A DNA stretch of 64,000 bases from Desulfovibrio sp. JC010 (GCF_010470675.1 NZ_VOIQ01000010.1:62001-126000); one strand, 5' to 3'. Shown: positions 1 through 9,313, counted from the stretch's first letter. The notes: generated by a model not told the origin, from the sequence alone. Numbers and translations are program-made.

Positions 1-91
1 CTTTCCTGAAACCCCACAGGAAAGAGAACCGGTCTGCTCACCGGAGATCTTTACGCCACAGCTGGAGTTTTTCTCGGCAGTCTGGGAGTAA
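1..91 (+). CDS. 3' end of an unidentified upstream gene (partial)
   Basis: A frame open from the left edge (codons from base 2) encodes about 29 residues ending ...LEFFSAVWE and stops with TAA at 89-91, 24 bp before the symporter start. Its composition (acidic, Pro/Phe rich, no rare-codon clusters) is protein-like. One competing frame, rich in Arg and Ser, is also open from the edge and stops at 94-96. I cannot name the product. An 8-bp hairpin (1-8 with 17-24) lies inside it. If real, this gene may be co-transcribed with the symporter and racemase. Confidence 0.35.
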   Translation, partial: FPETPQEREPVCSPEIFTPQLEFFSAVWE

Positions 92-115
92 CCTGTAAAC
101 TTACAAGGGGATGAT

Positions 116-1501
116 ATGGAATTCTTGACCTTACTGGACGGAATAGTTGGTAAAATCGGCGCATTTGCATGGGGACCGCCCATGCTTGTCCTGCTCGTCG
201 GAACCGGAATCTGGCTTACTTTTTCTCTACGCGGACTGCAATTCAGAAAACTGTGGTACGCCCTCTACCTCGCTCTTATTAAACGCAAAGAAGATACTGA
301 CGAACCCGGTGATATCACTCACTTTCAGGCCCTGATGACCGCCCTTTCCGCAACAGTGGGTACCGGTAACATCGCAGGTGTGGCAACCGCCATCGCTGTC
401 GGTGGTCCCGGCGCACTGTTCTGGATGTGGATGACAGGCCTCGTAGGCATGGCCACCAAGTACGCGGAAGCAGTACTGGCCGTTAAATACCGCGTTGTGG
501 ACGAAAACGGCGAAATGAGCGGTGGTCCCATGTACTACATTTCCAAGGGCCTCAACATGCCCTGGCTGGGTACCCTCTTCGCCATCTTCGCATCCATCGC
601 CGCTTTCGGTATCGGTAACATGGTTCAGTCCAACTCCGTTGCCGATGCAGTTGAAGCCACTTACGGCGTTTCCCCCTACATCACTGGTGCACTGCTGACT
701 ATCCTGACCGCTGCCGTTATCCTCGGCGGTATCAAAAAGATCGGTAAAGTTACCGGACTGCTCGTGCCTGTCATGATCGTTTTCTACATGGTCGGCGCAT
801 CCTACATCATTCTGATCAACATCGCTGAAGTTCCCGCAGCCCTCGCTTTCATCGTAGAGCAGGCATTCAACCCCACCGCAGCAGTCGGCGGATTTGCCGG
901 ATCAACCATCATGCTCGCAGTACGCATGGGTGTTGCCCGCGGCGTATTCTCCAACGAATCCGGTCTCGGTAGTGCTCCTATCGCAGCAGCAGCAGCACAG
1001 ACCAAAGAACCTGTAACTCAGGCTCTGGTCTCCATGACCCAGACCTTCATCGATACCATCATCGTCTGTACCATGACCGGTCTCGTACTGATCCTTACCG
1101 GTACCTGGTCCAGCGGTGCCACAGGTGCTGAGCTGACCACCATCGGTTTCGGCGCAGGTTTCAGCGGCGGTGAACATATCGTTACCATCGGCCTGATTCT
1201 TTTCGCCTACTCCACCATCCTCGGCTGGTGCTACTACGGTGAAAAATCCATAGAATACCTGTTCGGTGTAAAAGCAGTACTGCCCTACCGTCTTGTATTC
1301 ATCTGCTTCGTAGGTGTAGGTGCCATCGCCAAGCTCAGCTTCGTATGGAACCTTTCCGACACCTTCAACGGTCTCATGGCTATCCCCAACCTTGTCGGCC
1401 TCCTGCTGCTGACTCCGGTTGTTGTGACTGAAACCAAGAAGTACTTTGCAAAGCAGGGTTCCACAGCAAAAACCTCCGCTGCTACTGAAACTGAAAAGTA
1501 G
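116..1501 (+). CDS. agcS: Sodium:alanine/glycine symporter, AGCS family
   Basis: A 461-residue polytopic inner-membrane protein that should take up L- or D-alanine, or glycine, with Na+. Length and pattern fit the AGCS family: about ten hydrophobic segments, an early [11 protein letters not shown] stretch (near residues 82-92) that is characteristic of the family, and the SGGPMYYI motif near residues 134-141. The ATG is preceded by AAGGGG five bases upstream. Its C-terminal tail is Lys/Thr/Ser rich and cytosolic in character. Alanine racemase follows 144 bp downstream on the same strand, so alanine is the likeliest substrate. Family assignment is firm; substrate is inferred from the neighbour. 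Confidence 0.93.
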   Translation: MEFLTLLDGIVGKIGAFAWGPPMLVLLVGTGIWLTFSLRGLQFRKLWYALYLALIKRKEDTDEPGDITHFQALMTALSATVGTGNIAGVATAIAVGGPGALFWMWMTGLVGMATKYAEAVLAVKYRVVDENGEMSGGPMYYISKGLNMPWLGTLFAIFASIAAFGIGNMVQSNSVADAVEATYGVSPYITGALLTILTAAVILGGIKKIGKVTGLLVPVMIVFYMVGASYIILINIAEVPAALAFIVEQAFNPTAAVGGFAGSTIMLAVRMGVARGVFSNESGLGSAPIAAAAAQTKEPVTQALVSMTQTFIDTIIVCTMTGLVLILTGTWSSGATGAELTTIGFGAGFSGGEHIVTIGLILFAYSTILGWCYYGEKSIEYLFGVKAVLPYRLVFICFVGVGAIAKLSFVWNLSDTFNGLMAIPNLVGLLLLTPVVVTETKKYFAKQGSTAKTSAATETEK

Positions 1502-1537
1502 TTTCGTAGAAGCAAAAAGACATACGGCCTCACATGT

Positions 1538-1571
1538 CCCCCTTCCGGGAGTACCACCGCCCGGAAGGGGG
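1538..1571 (+). other. 12-bp perfect inverted repeat between agcS and alr
   Basis: CCCCCTTCCGGG (1538-1549) pairs perfectly with 1560-1571 across a 10-base loop. No U-run follows, so it is not a classical terminator. It may stabilise the 3' end of agcS mRNA or reduce read-through into alr. Confidence 0.5.
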
Positions 1572-1645
1572 GCTGAAATAAGCCTCTTAAATTCCACGTA
1601 CCAGTCTGCACTGATTACAGACACACAGGAGCCGCGAGGTAAGTT

Positions 1646-2791
1646 ATGAATAATCCGGCCAGCTTTGCCCCGGTCTGGGCTGAAATTGACCTGCAAGCCA
1701 TTAAACACAATTTTTCGGAAGTACAGCGTCTGGTAAAAAAGCAGTCAAAAATCATGGCTGTGGTCAAGGCGGATGCGTACGGACACGGGCTGCCTGAAGT
1801 AGCCAAGAATTTAAGCAGTGCCGGAGCGGATTATTTCGGTGTGGCACGGCTGGACGAAGCAATCACCCTGCGCAGTCAGGGGATTGATAAACCTATTCTG
1901 GTCCTCGGGTATACTCCCCCGGAAGCTGCTGCACAATTGCAGAAACACGACATCATCCAGACCGTTTTCTCTACGGATTACGGATTGCGGCTCAATGAGC
2001 AGGCCCGTACCGGCGGGAAAATTAAAATCCATATTAAAATCGACACCGGCATGGGCCGTCTGGGGCTGGTGCAGGAAACCATGAACGGCATGCTCCCGGA
2101 ATCAGTAGCCGTAATCCACCAGCTTCCCCATCTGGAGACAGAAGGAATTTTCACCCATTTCGCGGCCAGCGATGAAGCGGATAAAACCAGTGCTCTGGCC
2201 CAGCTTAGACTGTTCAAAAACACTCTGGCCGAGCTGGAACAACGCGGCATCCATATCCCCCTCAAGCATGCGGCCAACAGCGCGGCGATTATAGATCTCC
2301 CGGAATCCTATCTGGATATGGTCCGCCCCGGAATCATGCTTTACGGGCTATACCCTTCAAGCGGCGTGCACCAGATCAATGCCGACTTGAAACCGGCCAT
2401 GCAGATCAAAGCCCGCATTGCTCAGGTCAAGGAAGTTCCCGCAGGATTCAGGATCAGCTACGGGCACACTTACACCACCACCGCTCCCACCAGACTGGCC
2501 ACAATCCCGCTGGGCTATGCCGACGGCTACAGACGACAGCTTTCCTCAGCCGGGAAGGTGCTGGTCCACGGAATACAGGCTCCGATTGTGGGCCGGGTCT
2601 GCATGGATCAGAGCGTCATTGATGTCGGAAAAATTAAAGATGTTCAGGCCGGAGATGAAGTGGTCATCATTGGAAAGCAGGAAAAGGCGGAGCTTTCCGC
2701 AGAACGGATGGCCTGTGAGCTGGGAACCATCAATTACGAGATAGTCTCCACACTCATGGCCCGGGTAACCAGAATCTACAAGGGGATTTAA
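1646..2791 (+). CDS. alr: Alanine racemase (PLP-dependent)
   Basis: A 381-residue cytosolic enzyme interconverting L- and D-alanine for peptidoglycan. It has the N-terminal PLP-barrel with AVVKADAYGHG, where the Lys near residue 41 forms the internal aldimine. The second catalytic base is the Tyr of RISYGHTYT near residue 269. The barrel HAANSAA and the VRPGIMLYG motif are present, and the C-terminal beta domain has GRVCMDQ. Length is typical. GAGG lies six bases before the ATG. Pairing with agcS suggests use of exogenous alanine for D-Ala supply, or D-Ala catabolism. Nothing is missing. Confidence 0.97.
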   Translation: MNNPASFAPVWAEIDLQAIKHNFSEVQRLVKKQSKIMAVVKADAYGHGLPEVAKNLSSAGADYFGVARLDEAITLRSQGIDKPILVLGYTPPEAAAQLQKHDIIQTVFSTDYGLRLNEQARTGGKIKIHIKIDTGMGRLGLVQETMNGMLPESVAVIHQLPHLETEGIFTHFAASDEADKTSALAQLRLFKNTLAELEQRGIHIPLKHAANSAAIIDLPESYLDMVRPGIMLYGLYPSSGVHQINADLKPAMQIKARIAQVKEVPAGFRISYGHTYTTTAPTRLATIPLGYADGYRRQLSSAGKVLVHGIQAPIVGRVCMDQSVIDVGKIKDVQAGDEVVIIGKQEKAELSAERMACELGTINYEIVSTLMARVTRIYKGI

Positions 2792-3337
2792 AATTTCATA
2801 ATTTTCCGGCCGCAACCTTTAATACGCAATCCCTCAAACAAAGTGCGTAATGTCCCAGTCCACACTCCCGGGACATAAAAAGGAGTGGTCGGAACAACTC
2901 CCGGTGCCTGGAGCGTCTTTCCAATCCGCATCATGGAAAAACGCCATGAAACCGGGAACATCAGGAGGCCCATGAAAATGGACCATGATCGGCGGCAGAA
3001 TATTACCCCTTGAAATACTTCTGCCACTCGCGATCTGAGACACCGTCGCAAATATGCATCAACCCCATGCATGACAGCGGCGAATGGAGGTACTATCAAC
3101 TCAGAAGTACGTAAACAGAAACCAGAAAATTCCGGTCGGCCCAAAGCTAGACACAGCCGAACCACCGGAAGCATGCCGTCCGACTCTGGCGGCAAAACAG
3201 TTACTAAGCTGAAAGTAAAAACAGAGTTAATGGATTCTTACCCGGACGTTGTTGTCCGGGCCCATGGCTAAGGTGTGCATTAGTAAAGCCCGGCCCCGGG
3301 TTTCCGGGGCCGGGCTATTGTTTTGGCAAAGTTAAAT
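2792..3337. other. 546-bp gap without a convincing gene
   Basis: Between alr (+) and potC (-), both of which end here. A 66-codon frame (3071-3271, +) has a plausible C-terminal half rich in Lys/Val/Glu, but its ATG has no ribosome site. A GGAGG inside it (3086-3090) is followed by no start codon at usable distance. Minus-strand frames at 2788-3195 and 2834-3043 look like noise. A 7-bp perfect hairpin (3241-3247 with 3254-3260) and a strong terminator-like hairpin close the gap on the right. It could hold a gene remnant or an RNA; I see no known RNA family. Confidence 0.4.
3287..3316 (+). terminator. 13-bp GC-rich hairpin, terminator-like
   Basis: AGCCCGGCCCCGG (3287-3299) pairs perfectly with 3304-3316 over a 4-base loop. 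On the + strand ATTGTTTT follows, a weak U-tract. On the - strand it lies 21 bp past the potC stop and is followed by TTTACTAA. It could end transcription from both sides. Confidence 0.7.
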
Positions 3338-4192
3338 CTACTCCCCGCGCTTGGAGAAATACAAATTACAAAGTGCCAGCAGTGAAGTACCAACAATCAG
3401 CAGCAGCGAAACCGCATTGATCACCGGGGTACTGCCGTCACGCACCTGCAGATAAAGGTTGATGGGCAGAGTCGGTTCCGATCCCACCAGAAAGAGGGTG
3501 GTGTTGAAGTTCTCAAAACTCATCAGAAATGCCACTGCCCCGGCCCCTATAATAGCCGGACGCAGGAACTTCAGGGTGATGTACCAGATTACTTCCAACT
3601 GGGTAGCACCGAGATTCAGGGCCGCCTCTTCAAGGGAATGGTCGAACTTGCGCAGCCTTGCCGAAACCACAAGAGTCACGAAGGTGGTGATAAAGGAAAA
3701 CTGTCCCAGCACCACCAGCCAGAAGCTGGGCCGGAAGAGTTCAAAATCAAGCCCGAAAGTTTCATCGAAATACAACCCGGCGGTATTGGATGCCAGCAGC
3801 AGGGAGATACCGAGGATGACACCGGGAATGACCAGCGGAGCCAGCATCAGAAAATAGAGCAATCCCTTGAATCGGAACTCCTCCTTCTCGAAAAGGAAGC
3901 TGGCGCAGGTGCCCACGATGACACTGAAAATGGATACAAAGAACGCGGTCTGGAAACTGGTCACAATGGAGCGCAGGTTCTGGTCATCATGAAACAGCCC
4001 GATACGCTCCGGTCCGCTGGATAAAAACCAGTCCAGAGTAAAACCCTTCCACGGCAGAGCCGGAAAGTTGGAATCGTTAAAAGCCAGCACACAGGTGACC
4101 ACCAGCGGGGCGAACAGAAATACAAAATACAAAAGGATGAAACAATTGAAAGACCAATTGTAGGCTTTGCTGCGCGGCAAGGAACGGATCAT
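3338..4192 (-). CDS. potC: Spermidine/putrescine-type ABC transporter permease (PotC-like)
   Basis: A 284-residue inner-membrane permease with six predicted membrane segments and a BPD_transp_1 signature. The EAA loop reads SLEEAALNLGATQLEVIWYI near residues 185-204 and would dock on the ATPase. The N-terminus has the PotC-like segment ending APLVVTCVLAFNDSNFP. Its ATG overlaps the PotB-like stop by four bases (ATGA), so the two permeases are translationally coupled. It is the last gene of the cassette, followed by a strong hairpin. Polyamine specificity is inherited from PotD-like similarity and is not visible in the permease itself. Confidence 0.88.
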   Translation of the reverse strand: MIRSLPRSKAYNWSFNCFILLYFVFLFAPLVVTCVLAFNDSNFPALPWKGFTLDWFLSSGPERIGLFHDDQNLRSIVTSFQTAFFVSIFSVIVGTCASFLFEKEEFRFKGLLYFLMLAPLVIPGVILGISLLLASNTAGLYFDETFGLDFELFRPSFWLVVLGQFSFITTFVTLVVSARLRKFDHSLEEAALNLGATQLEVIWYITLKFLRPAIIGAGAVAFLMSFENFNTTLFLVGSEPTLPINLYLQVRDGSTPVINAVSLLLIVGTSLLALCNLYFSKRGE

Positions 4193-5043
4193 GAGGCCAC
4201 CTCCCCGAGTTTCTGGCGGGTCAATTTAAGCCCGACCCAGATGATCAAAGAACTAAGTATCAGCAGCAGGAAGCCGAAGGCCGAACCCTGATTCCAGTTG
4301 AAACTGGCAATGAACTGGTTGTATATCTGCTCCGTAAACCAGAGGGAGTTCTTGCCGCCCATGAGGTTCGGGGTCAGGTAGTTACCGAGCACGAGCATGA
4401 AGACCACGATGGAGCCGGAAGTGATGCCCGGCTTACAGTGGGGAATGATGATCGTCCGCCAGATGGTCCACTGCCCGGCCCCCAGATCATGGGCCGCTTC
4501 GATGAGTGAGTCGTCAAGGCTCTCCATGACCGAAACCAGCGGCACCACCATGAACAGCATGGAAGTATAAACCAGCCCCATGATCATGGTCGCGTCGTTG
4601 TAGAGCATCTCAACGGGCTTATGAATCACTCCGATCTTGAGCATGAAAAAATTAAGCACTCCGGACTCGCGCAGCAGAATCATCCAGCCGTAAATGCGGA
4701 CCAGTTCACTGACCCAGAAAGGCAGCAGAAGCAGAATCATCAACGCCCCCTGCACCCGCGCCCTAGCCAGCTTGGCAATATAAAATGACACAGGCATGGA
4801 GAGCAGAAAGACGATAAACGTAGTCACAATGGCGTAGAGACAGGTACGCACAAAGGTAAGCCAGTAAATGGGTTCACCAAAAAAATTAGCATAATTCTGC
4901 AGGGTCCAGACCATGTCGCCGTAATCGTTCTCACCGCGAAAACTCATGGTCAGCAAATCACAGAGCGGCAGCACGATGAGGAGCATCAGCCACATGATCA
5001 CCGGGGCGAAAAATATCCAGAAAACCATTCGTGAACGGACCAT
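4189..5043 (-). CDS. potB: Spermidine/putrescine-type ABC transporter permease (PotB-like)
   Basis: A 284-residue six-helix inner-membrane permease. The EAA-loop motif (SLIEAAHDLGAGQWTIWRTI, about residues 178-197) is intact. The N-terminal helix ends LPLCDLLTMSFRGENDY, as in PotB proteins. GGGGAG stands six bases before the ATG. It starts two bases after the PotA-like stop and overlaps potC by four bases, so the three are one translational unit. Confidence 0.88.
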   Translation of the reverse strand: MVRSRMVFWIFFAPVIMWLMLLIVLPLCDLLTMSFRGENDYGDMVWTLQNYANFFGEPIYWLTFVRTCLYAIVTTFIVFLLSMPVSFYIAKLARARVQGALMILLLLPFWVSELVRIYGWMILLRESGVLNFFMLKIGVIHKPVEMLYNDATMIMGLVYTSMLFMVVPLVSVMESLDDSLIEAAHDLGAGQWTIWRTIIIPHCKPGITSGSIVVFMLVLGNYLTPNLMGGKNSLWFTEQIYNQFIASFNWNQGSAFGFLLLILSSLIIWVGLKLTRQKLGEVAS

Positions 5044-5045
5044 GA

Positions 5046-6128
5046 CTACTCCCCTGCTCCGAAACAGATACCGGAATCAGGATGCCAGCCCACGGAAATT
5101 TCATTACCCGGTTCAATGTGATCGAACCTCCGGTTCTGGGGCAGGCTGACGATAAGCTCGTGCTCCTCTTTAGTCACGGTCAGCAAACGGCTGTTGGCCC
5201 CGTCAAAAAGGATGCTTTTCACGGTGACCTCAAAAACATTCAGCCCGCTGCGGTCTTTCGGCTCAATGAGCATGGCCTCCGGACGCAGAAAAAGATCGGC
5301 CCGCCCTCCGGTGGAACACGCACCATGGGGCTTGGTCTGAAAGGAGTACCCTTCATCAGTGACAATACTGACTTTCTCGCTGTCGCTCTCAACAACCTTG
5401 CCGCTCCACTTGTTGTTGTCACCCACAAACTGGGCCACAAAAGGAGTCGCGGGTTTGCCGTAAAGTTCCTGCGGACTGCCAACCTGCTCGAAACGGCCGT
5501 TATTCATGACCGCTACCCGGTCAGACATGACCAAAGCTTCGGACTGGTCGTGGGTGATGTAGATAAAAGTAGTCCCCACCTTGGCCTGCAGCTTCTTCAG
5601 TTCCACTTTCATCTGCTCGCGCAACTTCAGGTCCAGCGCGCCCAGAGGTTCATCAAGGAGCAGCACCGAAGGCTCCAACACCAGACAACGGGCAATAGCC
5701 ACCCTCTGCTTCTGGCCTCCGGAAAGCTGATTGATCTGCTTGGCTCCGTAACCGGGCAGCCCGACCCGCTCCAGAATGGTCTCGGTCTTCTTTGCGATTT
5801 CAGCAGCACCGACTCCGCGACGCTTCAGGCCGAAAGCAATGTTCTCCGCAACATTCATCATGGGAAACAAGGCAAGATGCTGAAACACAAGATTAACCGG
5901 ACGCTTGTTGGGCGGCACACCGAGCATGGACCCGCCCCGGATTTCAATATCCCCGGAAGTGGGCTCCTCAAATCCGGCAATCATACGCAGCAGGGTGGTC
6001 TTGCCGCACCCGGAAGGTCCGAGAATTGAAAAAAACGATCCGGCAGGCACATCGAAAGAGACATGGTCGACAGCGGTGAAGTCGCCGAATTTCTTCACCA
6101 TATCAGAAACAGAAAGATCATTGATCAT
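5046..6128 (-). CDS. potA: Polyamine ABC transporter ATP-binding protein (PotA-like)
   Basis: A 360-residue ATPase energising the PotB/PotC pair. Walker A is GPSGCGKTT, the signature is LSGGQKQRVAIARC, Walker B is VLLLDEPLGALD, and the switch His is in ITHDQSEAL. A C-terminal TOBE-like regulatory region follows from about residue 270. I place the start at the ATG of MINDLSVSDM. A longer frame reaches 6173 but begins inside the hairpin after potD, and its extra 15 residues are not family-like. A clear ribosome site is lacking, so the exact start is less sure than the function. Confidence 0.9.
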   Translation of the reverse strand: MINDLSVSDMVKKFGDFTAVDHVSFDVPAGSFFSILGPSGCGKTTLLRMIAGFEEPTSGDIEIRGGSMLGVPPNKRPVNLVFQHLALFPMMNVAENIAFGLKRRGVGAAEIAKKTETILERVGLPGYGAKQINQLSGGQKQRVAIARCLVLEPSVLLLDEPLGALDLKLREQMKVELKKLQAKVGTTFIYITHDQSEALVMSDRVAVMNNGRFEQVGSPQELYGKPATPFVAQFVGDNNKWSGKVVESDSEKVSIVTDEGYSFQTKPHGACSTGGRADLFLRPEAMLIEPKDRSGLNVFEVTVKSILFDGANSRLLTVTKEEHELIVSLPQNRRFDHIEPGNEISVGWHPDSGICFGAGE

Positions 6129-6159
6129 AAAACATCGCCCGGGCTGGAAATTGAACACA

Positions 6160-6185
6160 GGCGGAGGGCCCAAAGACCCTCCGCC
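6160..6185 (-). other. Intergenic 9-bp hairpin between potD and potA
   Basis: GGCGGAGGG (6160-6168) pairs perfectly with CCCTCCGCC (6177-6185). It lies 27 bp after the potD stop and has only a weak U-rich tail on the - strand. The usual role of such a hairpin is partial termination or 3'-end protection, giving more binding protein than transporter. Confidence 0.5.
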
Positions 6186-6211
6186 ACAGAAAAACGATAT
6201 AGCAGCAGTGA

Positions 6212-7270
6212 CTAGTTGGCTGCCTTGATTTTATCGAGAATCTTGCCTTCCATGCTTTCCAGCTTGGCAGGTACCGGCGGATACCACTTAATGTTGTCGA
6301 TAACCGACTGAGGGAAGGAGCGGGCAAAGTTGGCTGCAACAGCCTTCTCGGTGTACTTCAGAGCATCCGCGGAAGCAGTGGCGTATTTTTCTTTGGATGA
6401 GAAGTAGCCTGCGTTTTCAGGCCTCATAGCAAAGTTGATCCACTTGTAGGCAGCTTCAACATTCTTGGCTTTAGCCGGGATGACGAAAGTATCGATCCAG
6501 CCAAGAGCACCTTCTTTGGGAGCCTTGAAGTCAATAGCCTTATTCTCTGCGTGGAGTTTCCAACCACCGTTATCCCAGGCCATGGCAACAAAAACCTCAC
6601 CGGAACGCATGGATTCCAGCAGGGCGTCGCCGTTGGCATAGTAGTTCTTTACGATGGCTTTGCCCTTGATCAGAACCTCAGCAATCTCATCGAGCATGGC
6701 TTTGTATTCTTTGGGTTTATTATAGAGGGCGAAAGGATCATAGCCGAGAGCAAAGCCCATGGCGATAAGAGTGGGTCTCTTGAGACGGTAACTTACACGG
6801 CCTTTGTATTTGGGATCAATAAGAGCCTTAAAGGAATCAACACCCGGAGCCTTGTCACTGTTGATAATCAGTCCGGAAGTTCCCCAGCAGAAAGGTGCTG
6901 CGTATGATTTATCCTTAACAAGGGTATTGGCCTTGACCGCTGTAAGCATTGACGGGATGAACAGGCTGGAATCAAGCTTGGAATAGTCCATGGGCTGATA
7001 CAATTTGTATTTTGCCTGTACGGAGGAAATACGGTCCTGAGAAGGCTGGGCAAGGTCGAATCCTGCACCACGGGTGGCCCGCAGCTTGGCGATCATTTCT
7101 TCGTTGTTGGAAAAAGTAACTTCGACTTTGATTCCGGTTTCCTTCTCAAAATCATCAATCAACTTCTGATGAGCATACCCTTTCCAGGTTAACAGTTTCA
7201 GGGTCTCCGCTTGCGCGGTTCCGGCCAGGGCGAACACTGTGAGCAAAGCAAATACAAGAATCCTTTTCAT
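6212..7270 (-). CDS. potD: Periplasmic polyamine-binding protein (PotD-like)
   Basis: A 352-residue extracytoplasmic solute-binding protein. The start at 7270 gives a classic Sec signal (MKRILVFALLTVFALAGTAQA, with cleavage after AQA) and has GGAG nine bases upstream. The longer frame to 7336 adds residues before the signal and is unlikely. The mature protein begins ETLKLLTWKGY, typical of PotD/PotF. Ligand-pocket residues such as FCWGTSGLI and AMAWDNGGW (near residue 230) resemble the family. First gene of the polyamine cassette, upstream of the ATPase. Which polyamine is bound cannot be read from sequence. Confidence 0.92.
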   Translation of the reverse strand: MKRILVFALLTVFALAGTAQAETLKLLTWKGYAHQKLIDDFEKETGIKVEVTFSNNEEMIAKLRATRGAGFDLAQPSQDRISSVQAKYKLYQPMDYSKLDSSLFIPSMLTAVKANTLVKDKSYAAPFCWGTSGLIINSDKAPGVDSFKALIDPKYKGRVSYRLKRPTLIAMGFALGYDPFALYNKPKEYKAMLDEIAEVLIKGKAIVKNYYANGDALLESMRSGEVFVAMAWDNGGWKLHAENKAIDFKAPKEGALGWIDTFVIPAKAKNVEAAYKWINFAMRPENAGYFSSKEKYATASADALKYTEKAVAANFARSFPQSVIDNIKWYPPVPAKLESMEGKILDKIKAAN

Positions 7271-7480
7271 GACACACTCCATGTTTATGTAACAAACAGA
7301 CTTAAAAATTACGCAAGTTGTTACAGGCACATACAAACTCTAACAACACCACTCCGTCACAAAACAGCAAAGGTCACGTTACAGTTATAAATGAATTCAA
7401 GGCAAGATTTTTAAGAAATTACTCATAGTGAAAACATTTTGAACACTTACGAACATCTGGATTAATCCTGAGCAAAAATT

Positions 7481-7511
7481 AAGCCCTCCCGCGCAAAGCA
7501 CGGAAGGGCTT
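7481..7511 (-). terminator. Rho-independent terminator of the NSS transporter operon
   Basis: AAGCCCTCCCG (7481-7491) pairs with CGGAAGGGCTT (7501-7511) with one mismatch over a 9-base loop. On the - strand AATTTTTGCT follows. It sits 25 bp past the small-subunit stop. Confidence 0.82.
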
Positions 7512-7535
7512 GATCAATTTATATTCAATTCAGGC

Positions 7536-7631
7536 TTAGCTGTTCTTGAAGGCTATACGAAAGCAGGCCCAGGCCCCGCCCCAGGTAATGCCCAGTCCGA
7601 AAATCATCATGATGATTGCTGAGAATTCCAT
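7536..7631 (-). CDS. metS: MetS-type small subunit of NSS methionine/alanine importer
   Basis: A 31-residue protein with a single membrane helix, starting MEFSAIIMMIFGLGITWGG. The AIIMMIFGLGITWGGA stretch is the hallmark of MetS-like subunits that accompany NSS-family methionine/alanine carriers. AAGGAG lies six bases before the ATG, and the gene begins two bases after the carrier's stop. The position directly downstream of the carrier matches the known metP-metS order in Corynebacterium-type systems. Too short for routine gene calling. The terminator follows closely, so it is the last gene of the operon. Confidence 0.85.
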   Translation of the reverse strand: MEFSAIIMMIFGLGITWGGAWACFRIAFKNS

Positions 7632-7633
7632 GA

Positions 7634-9142
7634 TTAGCTCCTTTTCAAAAAGCTTCTGTTTATTCCGCTGATATTGGCGAATCCCTGACCGCTGCGGGCG
7701 CAGATCAGGCCGAACACAAGGCAGATTGCGATTGTGGACCAGCCGAAGGCAATGGTTGCCGGGGTGGAATAACCGCCGTAGTTCTTGGAAAGATCGCCGA
7801 TAAAGTTTGAAACCAGCATGAAACCGAGCATGGCCGGAACAACGAAGCGCAGGCTGTTAATCCAGAGCGCACCGACCTTAATTTCAGAGGTCAGGTTCAC
7901 GTGGTTGCGCAGGTCATCGAGTCTGCAGAACCATGCGATGAAGATAATCTCAATGAATCCGCCCATGAGGATACCGAAATTGTTGATAAAGTGATCCACG
8001 ATATCCAGCAGGAGCAGTCCGCCGCCGGTGGTGAAAGCGATGCTGACCAGAAAGCCAAGACCGCAGAACACAGTGGCTGCAACCTTACGGGACATGTTGA
8101 TCTTATCGATAAGCGCGGAAACAACAACCTCCGCAAGAGAGATCATGGAGGACAGCCCTGCAACAGTGAGTGCGAGGAAGAACAGGGTTCCGAAGAACGC
8201 GGGAGCCGGCATCAGGTTGATGGCTGTGGGCAGGGTGATGAAGGCCAGTCCGACACCGGAACCGGCAACTTCGCTGACCGGTACCCCCTGCTGGTGGGCC
8301 ATGTAGCCGAGCACACTAAAAATCATGATCCCGGAAATGATGCTGAAACCGCAGTTGATAAACACGGTCATGCAAGCATTGTTGTTGATGTCGGAATCTT
8401 TGGGCAGGTAACTGGCATAGGAAAGCATGATGGCAAAGCCGATGGACAGGCTGTAGAAAATCTGTCCGAAAGCATCGGCCCAGACCTTGCCGTCCATGAG
8501 GGCATGGAAGTCAGGCTTGAAGAGCCACTGCAGACCGTCAGCAGCACCGGGAAGCATCAGCCCCCGGCCGATAAAGATGAATACCAGCAGAAAAAGCAGA
8601 GGCATGAAAATTTTGCTGACCCGTTCAATACCGCTTTTTACCCCGGTGAACACAGCCACAAAAGTCATCAGCCACGCAGCTGCAGTGGCGGCAAGAATGG
8701 AAGTCTGCACTCCGCCCATATTCATGGGTGAATCAGTCAGGCCGAGGAATTCCCCGAAAAAGAAATCCTTGGGTGCGGCTGTCCAGCCCTGATTGAAAGC
8801 AAGCAGAAAATAGTTGATGGCCCAGGCCACAACCACCACGTAATAGGTGGTGATAATGAAGGAAACCATGACCTGCCACCAGCCCAGCCATTCCCATTTC
8901 TTGGAAATGGAGGAAAAAACCTTCGGTGCGGAACCTTTGAATTTCTGCCCCAGACCGAACTCAAGAATCATAAACGGCATACCCGCAGCCAGCATGGCTA
9001 CAAAGTAAGGGATAAGAAATGCCCCGCCGCCGTTTTCATAAACCATATACGGAAAACGCCAGATGTTTCCCAAACCAATCGCAGAACCCACCGCAGCCAT
9101 GATAAATCCGGTGCGGGAGCCCCATGTTTCTCTATTCTGCAT
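7634..9142 (-). CDS. metP: Sodium-dependent amino-acid transporter, NSS family (MetP-like)
   Basis: A 502-residue inner-membrane symporter of the neurotransmitter:sodium symporter fold. The N-terminal Na+ site motif AAVGSAIGLGNIWRFPYMVYE (first helix, near residues 16-36) is diagnostic. About twelve hydrophobic segments follow, and length is typical of bacterial NSS proteins. TAAGGAG stands eight to nine bases before the ATG. Coupling to the MetS-type subunit favours methionine and/or alanine as substrate. The AT-rich 170 bp upstream must hold its promoter, but I see no confident -10/-35 pair. Confidence 0.93.
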   Translation of the reverse strand: MQNRETWGSRTGFIMAAVGSAIGLGNIWRFPYMVYENGGGAFLIPYFVAMLAAGMPFMILEFGLGQKFKGSAPKVFSSISKKWEWLGWWQVMVSFIITTYYVVVVAWAINYFLLAFNQGWTAAPKDFFFGEFLGLTDSPMNMGGVQTSILAATAAAWLMTFVAVFTGVKSGIERVSKIFMPLLFLLVFIFIGRGLMLPGAADGLQWLFKPDFHALMDGKVWADAFGQIFYSLSIGFAIMLSYASYLPKDSDINNNACMTVFINCGFSIISGIMIFSVLGYMAHQQGVPVSEVAGSGVGLAFITLPTAINLMPAPAFFGTLFFLALTVAGLSSMISLAEVVVSALIDKINMSRKVAATVFCGLGFLVSIAFTTGGGLLLLDIVDHFINNFGILMGGFIEIIFIAWFCRLDDLRNHVNLTSEIKVGALWINSLRFVVPAMLGFMLVSNFIGDLSKNYGGYSTPATIAFGWSTIAICLVFGLICARSGQGFANISGINRSFLKRS

Positions 9143-9313
9143 ATTACTATACTCCTTAAAAGACTAAGCGGAGTAGTAGTCCAGAAGGAGTACGGGGTCA
9201 ACAAAACAACGAAGTGATTTTACGAATTCAGCAAAAACAACACAGAAAATTTACTTTTTCAAAAACCAAATACACACATTTTTGCAAACAGACTCAAAAA
9301 ACACAAATTTTAA

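Noticed and set aside
1-115. Possible glycine or other riboswitch leader upstream of the symporter
   Set aside because: Only one short hairpin (1-24) and no conserved aptamer core could be found; the stretch reads better as the 3' end of a coding frame.
902-1708. 268-codon - strand frame opposite the symporter
   Set aside because: Mirrors the real gene; low-complexity Cys and Gly runs and no start signal.
3071-3271. 66-codon + strand frame after alr
   Set aside because: No ribosome site before its ATG and no family likeness; kept only as a note on the gap.
5082-6029. 315-codon + strand frame opposite potA
   Set aside because: Shadow of a gene with complete ABC motifs.
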